From Brevundimonas diminuta ATCC 11568 (GTDB lineage Bacteria; Pseudomonadota; Alphaproteobacteria; Caulobacterales; Caulobacteraceae), in contig NZ_GL883086.1 of the NCBI RefSeq assembly GCF_000204035.1, positions 1,158,004-1,190,006 on the forward strand: DNA of 32,003 nucleotides. The letters run 5' to 3'. Under the pieces are notes generated by a model. The model searched no databases, was not told where the DNA came from, and saw only the letters and a list, made by a program, of their open reading frames with translations. Below, piece by piece: positions 27,226 through 32,003 of this stretch. The translations under genes and the position numbers were made by a program. Within the stretch, counting starts at the first letter, position 1; every line of letters starts with the position of its first letter.

Positions 27226-27681
27226 ATGCCCGAAACTCTCACCCTGTATGTCCTGAACGGGCCGAACCTGAACCTGCTGGGGGTTCGGGAGCCGGATATC
27301 TATGGCCGCGAGACGCTGGCCGACGTTCAGGCCATGTGCGAGGCGGCGGCTGAAGGCGCCCGCGTGGTGTTCCATCAGTCGAATCATGAAGGCCAACTGG
27401 TCGACTGGATCCAGGAAGCCAGGACTGAGGCCGACGCCCTGGTCATCAATCCGGCCGCCTTCACCCACACCTCGGTGGCCCTGCTGGACGCGCTGAAGAC
27501 GCTGAGCATCCCCGTGGTCGAGTGCCATCTGTCGAACCCCGCCGCGCGCGAGGCGTTTCGGCATCACTCCTATGTGTCCCTGGCCGCGACCGGCGTGATC
27601 GCCGGCTTCGGCCCCCGCAGCTATGAATTGGCCGTCCGGGCCGCTCTGGATCTGGCGCGCCGCGCCGGGGCCAAGGGCTGA
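27226..27681 (+). CDS. aroQ: 3-dehydroquinate dehydratase, type II
   Basis: This enzyme dehydrates 3-dehydroquinate to 3-dehydroshikimate in the shikimate pathway. The 151 residues have [17 protein letters not shown] with Tyr26, [12 protein letters not shown] at 50-61, [13 protein letters not shown] at 74-86 (Asn75) and [17 protein letters not shown] with His101. These are the type II active-site motifs; the length is normal for the dodecameric enzyme. It lies first in the run aroQ-accB-accC, a common arrangement in alphaproteobacteria. Confidence 0.95.
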   Translation: MPETLTLYVLNGPNLNLLGVREPDIYGRETLADVQAMCEAAAEGARVVFHQSNHEGQLVDWIQEARTEADALVINPAAFTHTSVALLDALKTLSIPVVECHLSNPAAREAFRHHSYVSLAATGVIAGFGPRSYELAVRAALDLARRAGAKG

Positions 27682-27721
27682 CCGCCGCGCGCCGTTTGAA
27701 GATCAAGTAGAAGAGACCCTC

Positions 27722-28210
27722 ATGTCCGACGACAAGAACAAGAACATCGACGCCGACCTGGTCCGCAGCCTGGCCGACATCCTGAACGACACCGACCTGA
27801 CCGAGATCGAAGTCGAGCGCGGCGATCTGAAGATCAAGGTGAAGCGCGAAGTCACCGTCGCCGCCGCTCCGATCCAGTACGCCGCCGCCCCGGCCCCGGT
27901 CGCCCACGCCGCACCGGCCGCCGCAGCGCCGCTCTCCATGCCGTCGGACCCGGCCACCATCGTCGCCCGCGCCGGCGAAGAGGTGAAGTCGCCGATGGTC
28001 GGCACCGCCTATCTGCAGCCCGCGCCGGGCGCCGATCCCTTCATCAAGGTCGGCGACAAGGTGAAGAAGGGCCAGACCCTGGTCATCGTCGAAGCCATGA
28101 AGACCATGAACCCGATCCAGTCGCCGCGCGACGGCGTGGTGGCTGAAATCCTGGTGGGCGACGCCCAGCCGGTCGAGTTCGGCGAAGCCCTGGTCGTGCT
28201 GGAAGCCTGA
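27722..28210 (+). CDS. accB: Biotin carboxyl carrier protein of acetyl-CoA carboxylase
   Basis: AccB carries biotin between the carboxylase and transferase of acetyl-CoA carboxylase, the first step of fatty acid synthesis. The 162 residues have a folded N-terminus ([20 protein letters not shown]), an Ala/Pro linker at about 45-75, and the biotinyl domain with EAMKTMN, where Lys127 is biotinylated. [14 protein letters not shown] is the usual strand before it. ATG 27722 follows a purine-rich AGAAGAGACC; aroQ ends 40 bp upstream and accC begins five bases after its stop. Confidence 0.95.
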   Translation: MSDDKNKNIDADLVRSLADILNDTDLTEIEVERGDLKIKVKREVTVAAAPIQYAAAPAPVAHAAPAAAAPLSMPSDPATIVARAGEEVKSPMVGTAYLQPAPGADPFIKVGDKVKKGQTLVIVEAMKTMNPIQSPRDGVVAEILVGDAQPVEFGEALVVLEA

Positions 28211-28215
28211 GCCCC

Positions 28216-29568
28216 ATGTTCACCAAGGTTTTGATCGCCAACCGCGGCGAGATCGCGCTTCGCATCCACCGCGCGTGCAAGGAGATGGGCATCTCCACCG
28301 TCGCCGTGCACTCGGAAGCCGACCGCGGCGCCATGTGGGTGCGCCTGGCCGATGAGAGCGTCTGCATCGGCCCCGCGCCGGCGGCCAAGTCCTATCTGAA
28401 CATCCCCTCGATCATCGCGGCGGCGGAAATCACCGGCGCCCAGGCGATCCACCCCGGCTACGGCTTCCTGTCGGAGAACGCCCGCTTCGCCGAGATCGTC
28501 GAGGCCCACGGCCTGGCCTTCATCGGCCCCAAGCCCGAGCATATCCGGGTCATGGGCGACAAGATCACCGCCAAGCAGACCGTCAAGGACGCAGGCATCC
28601 CCGTCGTTCCCGGCTCTGACGGCGAAGTCGAGACGGTCGAACAGGCCATCGAGGCGTCCAAGACCATCGGCTTCCCCTTGATCGTCAAGGCGGCCGCCGG
28701 CGGCGGCGGGCGCGGCATGAAGGTGGCGATGACGGCCGACGACCTGGTCGAGGCCGTGCAGACCGCCCAGTCCGAGGCCCTGGCCGCCTTCGGCAACGGC
28801 GCCGTCTACATGGAGCGCTACCTCCAGAAGCCGCGCCACATCGAGATCCAGGTCATCGCCGACAGCCACGGCAACGTCGTCCACCTGGGCGAACGCGACT
28901 GCTCGCTGCAACGCCGTCACCAGAAGGTGCTGGAAGAAGCCCCCTCGCCCGCCCTGTCGGCCGAGGGTCGCGCCAAGATCGGCGAGACGGTCAACAAGGC
29001 CATCGCCGCCATCGGCTATCTGGGCGCCGGAACCATCGAGTTCCTGTGGGAAGACGGCGAGTTCTTCTTCATCGAGATGAACACCCGCCTGCAGGTCGAA
29101 CACCCGGTCACGGAGATGATCACCGGCGTCGATCTGGTGCGCGAACAGATCCGCATCGCCGCGGGCCTGCCGCTGTCGTTCACGCAGGAGGACATCGAGT
29201 TCAAGGGCCACGCCATCGAGGTGCGGATCAACGCCGAGAACTCGGAGACCTTCACCCCGTCGCCGGGCACGATCACCGAGTTCCACGCCCCGGGCGGCCT
29301 GGGCGTGCGTCTGGATAGCGCCATCTACGCCGGCTATTCGATCCCGCCCTATTACGACAGCCTGATCGGCAAGCTGATCGTCCACGGCCGCGATCGCGAA
29401 GAGGCGCTGGCCCGTCTGAAGCGTTCGTTGGGCGAGACGGTCATCAGCGGCGTCGACACCACCATCCCGCTGTTCCAGAAGCTGTTGCAGGAGCCGGACA
29501 TCCTGTCGGGCGACTACGACATCCACTGGCTGGAGAAATGGGCGGCGGCGCAAAAGGCCAAGGCCTAA
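28216..29568 (+). CDS. accC: Biotin carboxylase of acetyl-CoA carboxylase
   Basis: AccC carboxylates the biotin on AccB with ATP and bicarbonate. The 450 residues start [17 protein letters not shown], with an N-terminal Rossmann domain, an ATP-grasp domain with the glycine-rich loop GGGGRGM at 162-168, [12 protein letters not shown] near 226-238, [14 protein letters not shown] at 287-300 (metal and biotin-site residues) and the C-terminal biotin carboxylase domain. Length is normal. It is five bases downstream of accB and 10 bases upstream of aat. Confidence 0.96.
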   Translation: MFTKVLIANRGEIALRIHRACKEMGISTVAVHSEADRGAMWVRLADESVCIGPAPAAKSYLNIPSIIAAAEITGAQAIHPGYGFLSENARFAEIVEAHGLAFIGPKPEHIRVMGDKITAKQTVKDAGIPVVPGSDGEVETVEQAIEASKTIGFPLIVKAAAGGGGRGMKVAMTADDLVEAVQTAQSEALAAFGNGAVYMERYLQKPRHIEIQVIADSHGNVVHLGERDCSLQRRHQKVLEEAPSPALSAEGRAKIGETVNKAIAAIGYLGAGTIEFLWEDGEFFFIEMNTRLQVEHPVTEMITGVDLVREQIRIAAGLPLSFTQEDIEFKGHAIEVRINAENSETFTPSPGTITEFHAPGGLGVRLDSAIYAGYSIPPYYDSLIGKLIVHGRDREEALARLKRSLGETVISGVDTTIPLFQKLLQEPDILSGDYDIHWLEKWAAAQKAKA

Positions 29569-29578
29569 GGCGCCTATC

Positions 29579-30274
29579 TTGGACGAGCCGGGCTTCAGCG
29601 CGAGCGGCCCTTCCGACGTCTTCGGACCGGAGGCGCTGCTCGCCTGCTACGCGCGGGGGGTCTTCCCCATGGCCGAGGCGCACGATGATCCGCGCGTCTT
29701 CCTGGTCGAGCCGGAGCAGCGGGGCGTCATACCGCTGGATCGCTTCCACATTCCGTCACGCCTGCGCCGCACCGTGCGAGGCGAGCCGTTTCAGGTGCGG
29801 GTGAACACGGCCTTCGCCGCCGTGCTGGACGCCTGCGCCGCGCCCGCGCCGGGGCGCGAGGACACCTGGATCAACGCCCCGATCCGCCGCCTCTACATCG
29901 AGCTGCATCAGCGCGGCTTCGCCCACAGCATCGAGTGCTGGCGAGACGAGACGCTGGTCGGCGGCCTGTACGGCGTGACGCTGGGCGGCGCCTTCTTCGG
30001 CGAGAGCATGTTCAGCCGGGCGACGGACGCGTCAAAGGTCGCCCTGGTCCATCTGGTCGCGCGGCTCAGAAAGGGCGGCTGGCGCCTGCTGGACGCGCAG
30101 TTCCTGACCGACCACCTCAGCCAGTTCGGCGCCGTGGAGACGCCGCAGGAAGCCTATCTGCGGATGCTGCCCTGGGCCTTGCAAGCGACGCCGGACGACG
30201 CCGCCCTCATGGCGCCGACGAGCGGCGCCGAGGCCGTCAATTACGCCTTACAGCCGACCACCCAGGCGTCGTAG
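29579..30274 (+). CDS. aat: Leucyl/phenylalanyl-tRNA-protein transferase
   Basis: Aat adds Leu or Phe to proteins with N-terminal Lys or Arg, marking them for ClpAP via ClpS. The 231 residues contain [10 protein letters not shown] near 24-33, WINAPI near 97-102, HSIECW near 116-121 and [19 protein letters not shown] at 128-146, all family motifs. The start is TTG at 29579, the only initiator that keeps the full N-terminal motif and lies 10 bases after accC. The 3' end overlaps the convergent DUF2155 gene by 34 bp, an unusual tail-to-tail overlap. Confidence 0.92.
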   Translation: MDEPGFSASGPSDVFGPEALLACYARGVFPMAEAHDDPRVFLVEPEQRGVIPLDRFHIPSRLRRTVRGEPFQVRVNTAFAAVLDACAAPAPGREDTWINAPIRRLYIELHQRGFAHSIECWRDETLVGGLYGVTLGGAFFGESMFSRATDASKVALVHLVARLRKGGWRLLDAQFLTDHLSQFGAVETPQEAYLRMLPWALQATPDDAALMAPTSGAEAVNYALQPTTQAS

Positions 30275-30936
30275 ACCGGATGCTGCAGCCCGCTGACGCT
30301 GGGCGACGAGGCGAACATCCAGCCCTTGAACACCTGACGCGCCTCGGTCGGCGCCGCCAGGCCGCGCGGCTGAACCCCGACCTCCATATAGGCGATGGCG
30401 TCCTCGGTCATTTCATCCGAAGCGGAGACCTCGCAGGCGCGGGCCTTGAACAGCAGGGTCTTGCCGAAGCGCACCGGGCGACCGCCGACCTCGACCTCGA
30501 ACCGCATGGTCTCGGCCGTGGTCTTGTCGACCGCCTGGATGACGGCGATGCGACGGCGCTGACGTACGCCCGGCGGCGTGGTCGGAGCGGCGGGCGCGGG
30601 CGCTGCCTCTTCCTCTTCGGCGGTCAGGTCTTCCGGGACTTCTTCCTGAACGGCGACTTCCTGTCCCTGGACCGCGACGGTCGGCACGCCTGGTTGCGGC
30701 GCGGTCGGCGCCGCCGGGTTCGTCGCCGGGGACTGGCCGCCGTTGGCGGGCGGAGTCTGCGGCTGGACGGGCTGCAGCGGCGTGCGGCCGGTATCGCGCA
30801 GCAGGTCGCCGATCGGATCGGCCGGAGCCGGCGTCGCGTCCTGCGGCAGGTCCATCAGGGCGCTGGCCACGCCGGCGCCCGAGATCGCCAGTCCCGCGAC
30901 GACCACCCCGGCCAGCAGGACATGGCGAAGGGTCAT
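30241..30936 (-). CDS. DUF2155-domain protein
   Basis: The 231 residues have a signal peptide or anchor at about 5-26 ([20 protein letters not shown]), a Pro/Ala/Gln-rich linker to about 125 with an acidic [11 protein letters not shown] stretch, and then the DUF2155 domain ([70 protein letters not shown]). The function is not established; two cysteines (in ARACE and VGCK) could form a disulfide. It is read just after the NDUFA12 gene, whose stop overlaps its ATG as ATGA. DUF2155 beside NDUFA12 and aat is a recurring alphaproteobacterial arrangement. Confidence 0.88.
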   Translation of the reverse strand: MTLRHVLLAGVVVAGLAISGAGVASALMDLPQDATPAPADPIGDLLRDTGRTPLQPVQPQTPPANGGQSPATNPAAPTAPQPGVPTVAVQGQEVAVQEEVPEDLTAEEEEAAPAPAAPTTPPGVRQRRRIAVIQAVDKTTAETMRFEVEVGGRPVRFGKTLLFKARACEVSASDEMTEDAIAYMEVGVQPRGLAAPTEARQVFKGWMFASSPSVSGLQHPVYDAWVVGCKA

Positions 30937-31325
30937 TCCGGGCTCCAGGCCTGATAGTCGCCGGTGGCGGCCGGGCGTTGACCCAAAGCGGCCAGCGAGC
31001 CTTGCGGACGGCGCGCCATCGGCGTGCCCGTCAGGTTCGGCAGGTGATCCTTTTCCCACGCCTGGCGCGGCAGCGGGCGCTCGGCCGGGGTCTCGTCATA
31101 GGTGTAGCGCAGCCAGCCCTGCCATTCCGGCGGCACCTTGGTCGCCTCGGCGTAACCGTCATAGATGACCCAGCGGCGCTTGCGGCCGTCATAGCTGACG
31201 GCGTCGCGGGATTCGTAATAGCGGTTGCCGAACTCGTCCGTGCCGACCAGTTGGCCGCGTTTGCCGACGGTGAACAGGGTGCCGATCGTGGCGCCGTTCC
31301 ACCAGGTGAAGATCTTGCTCAGCAC
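30933..31325 (-). CDS. NDUFA12-family NADH:ubiquinone oxidoreductase subunit
   Basis: About 130 residues beginning LSKIFTWWNGATIGTLFT, then LVGTDEFGNRYYESRD, RRWVIYDGYAEATKVPPEWQGWLRYTYDETP and WEKDHLPNLTGTP, which is the conserved NDUFA12 pattern (B17.2 in mitochondria). It is an accessory subunit or assembly factor of complex I shared by alphaproteobacteria and mitochondria. The start is uncertain: GTG 31325 is chosen because family members start just before KIFTWWNGAT; GTG 31349 and ATG 31412 are longer alternatives. Its stop overlaps DUF2155 (ATGA). Confidence 0.88.
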   Translation of the reverse strand: MLSKIFTWWNGATIGTLFTVGKRGQLVGTDEFGNRYYESRDAVSYDGRKRRWVIYDGYAEATKVPPEWQGWLRYTYDETPAERPLPRQAWEKDHLPNLTGTPMARRPQGSLAALGQRPAATGDYQAWSPE

Positions 31326-31532
31326 GTCGTCGAACTCACTCGAATCCACCGCCCAGGGAAGGTCCGGCGGCGCAGGCCGATCATAGAAACCGCGACGCCC
31401 TACGTCCAGCATGGAGCGCACGCGAAACGCCTCAACATCTTGTGGGCAACCCCTGCACGAACCACAACATACGTTGAACGCCCGTCGGATCTGTCGGTAA
31501 GCTGGTTCAGACGACATGCGTGGAGACGTGGA

Positions 31533-32003
31533 ATGCGCTTCAAGGCTCGCTTTGCTCCTCTCGCCGCGACGCTCGCTTTCGAGCTCCGCGAGATCGAGCG
31601 CGGTCGCGCCCTGACGCCGGTCTCGGCGCCCGCCGGGTGGACCGACGTCCGCGTCGAAGCCTGGCTGGACTGGGCTGAAAGCCAGGCGCCGTCGTCCCCC
31701 CATGCCCTCGACGACGCCATCCACGGCTGGGCCGCGCGACTGGCGTCCGAGGGAAGTGAAAGCGGCGCCCTGGCTACGACGGCCGAGGCCGAGCGATTCG
31801 CCGCTGAACTTGCAGCGTCCGTGCTGCTGGGCCTCGCCGCCCCCGCCTTGCCGACGATGAACGGCTTCCTGCCGCTGATCGACCTGTCCGAACCGGATGC
31901 GACGCAGGCCCTGTCGGCCCAGGCCGCCGCCTGGCGCGGGCGTCGCCTGTCCTCGCGCGCGACCGAAGCCCTGGCCAAGGCGCTGGGCGAGGTCGCCGAC
32001 GCC
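31533..32003 (+). CDS. Unidentified protein, N-terminal part (runs off the right edge)
   Basis: A frame open for 157 codons from ATG 31533 to the end of the window with no stop; GGAG at 31522-31525 lies seven bases before the start. It begins MRFKARFAPLAATLAFELRE and continues with PAGWTDVRVEAWLDWAES, LDDAIHGWAARLA, ERFAAELAASVLLGLAAPALP and ATEALAKALGEVADA. It is mostly helical, without a signal peptide. The opening (RF..RF then a PAxW segment) is loosely like the N-terminus of class II (B12-dependent) ribonucleotide reductases and related TSCPD-domain proteins, but this is a weak resemblance from memory, and no catalytic motif is in view. It is divergent from NDUFA12; the 207-bp gap shows no recognised motif. 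Confidence 0.75.
   Translation, partial: MRFKARFAPLAATLAFELREIERGRALTPVSAPAGWTDVRVEAWLDWAESQAPSSPHALDDAIHGWAARLASEGSESGALATTAEAERFAAELAASVLLGLAAPALPTMNGFLPLIDLSEPDATQALSAQAAAWRGRRLSSRATEALAKALGEVADA

Noticed and set aside
28009..29553. 514-residue open frame on the minus strand
   Set aside because: Antisense to accC and the end of accB; no domain seen.
31440..31449. DnaA-box-like TTGTGGGCAA
   Set aside because: It differs from the TTATNCACA consensus at several positions, and there is no cluster of boxes.

Overview
The window looks like a chromosomal segment of a Caulobacteraceae-type alphaproteobacterium, most like Brevundimonas. The evidence is very high GC throughout, core genes in the alphaproteobacterial order, an RNase E that ends in the GWW(R) peptide known from Caulobacter, a promoter matching the Caulobacter -10 consensus GCTANAWC, and many one-to-four-base stop/start overlaps. 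No database search was possible, so genus level is inference. I see no rRNA, tRNA, CRISPR array, prophage or insertion sequence.

Left part (1-7.4 kb): the tail of a nitronate monooxygenase; recO, broken by a one-base deficit in a G tract; an NTF2-like protein; a REP-like inverted repeat; a VOC/PhnB protein; a succinyl-CoA:acetate CoA-transferase; a divergent EamA exporter / MocR regulator pair with a palindrome between them; and a serine beta-lactamase-fold hydrolase. These mostly accessory genes lie between era and recO, which are often close neighbours in alphaproteobacteria.

Centre left (7.4-16.1 kb, minus strand): a dense housekeeping run read right to left as folK, rpoZ, rsh (relA/spoT), a LOG-family nucleotide hydrolase, pyrE, pdxJ, acpS, lepB, rnc, era. 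It joins stringent response, nucleotide and cofactor synthesis, lipid carrier activation, protein secretion and RNA/ribosome maturation. Several junctions overlap (TGATG, GTGA, TTGA), which suggests translational coupling.

Centre right (16.1-24.0 kb): a NYN-domain nuclease and a type-5 uracil-DNA glycosylase that overlap by four bases; an AmiC-type cell-wall amidase on the opposite strand; a 455-bp leader region; RNase E with a charge-patterned tail; then an M48 protease with TPRs and a membrane-anchored DsbA-like thioredoxin-fold protein.

Right part (24.0-32.0 kb): thiS-thiG ending in a clear intrinsic terminator; an S41 protease-MarR regulator pair with a palindrome over its predicted promoter; then aroQ-accB-accC-aat (dehydroquinase, the biotin carrier and biotin carboxylase of acetyl-CoA carboxylase, and the N-end-rule transferase). 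These converge on DUF2155 and NDUFA12 (complex I assembly/accessory). A plus-strand gene of uncertain identity runs off the right edge.

I do not see a convincing wholly new multi-gene system. The best leads are the recO frameshift, the two self-contained regulator/operator loci, the NYN-UDG gene pair, the RNase E tail and leader, and the unidentified right-edge gene.
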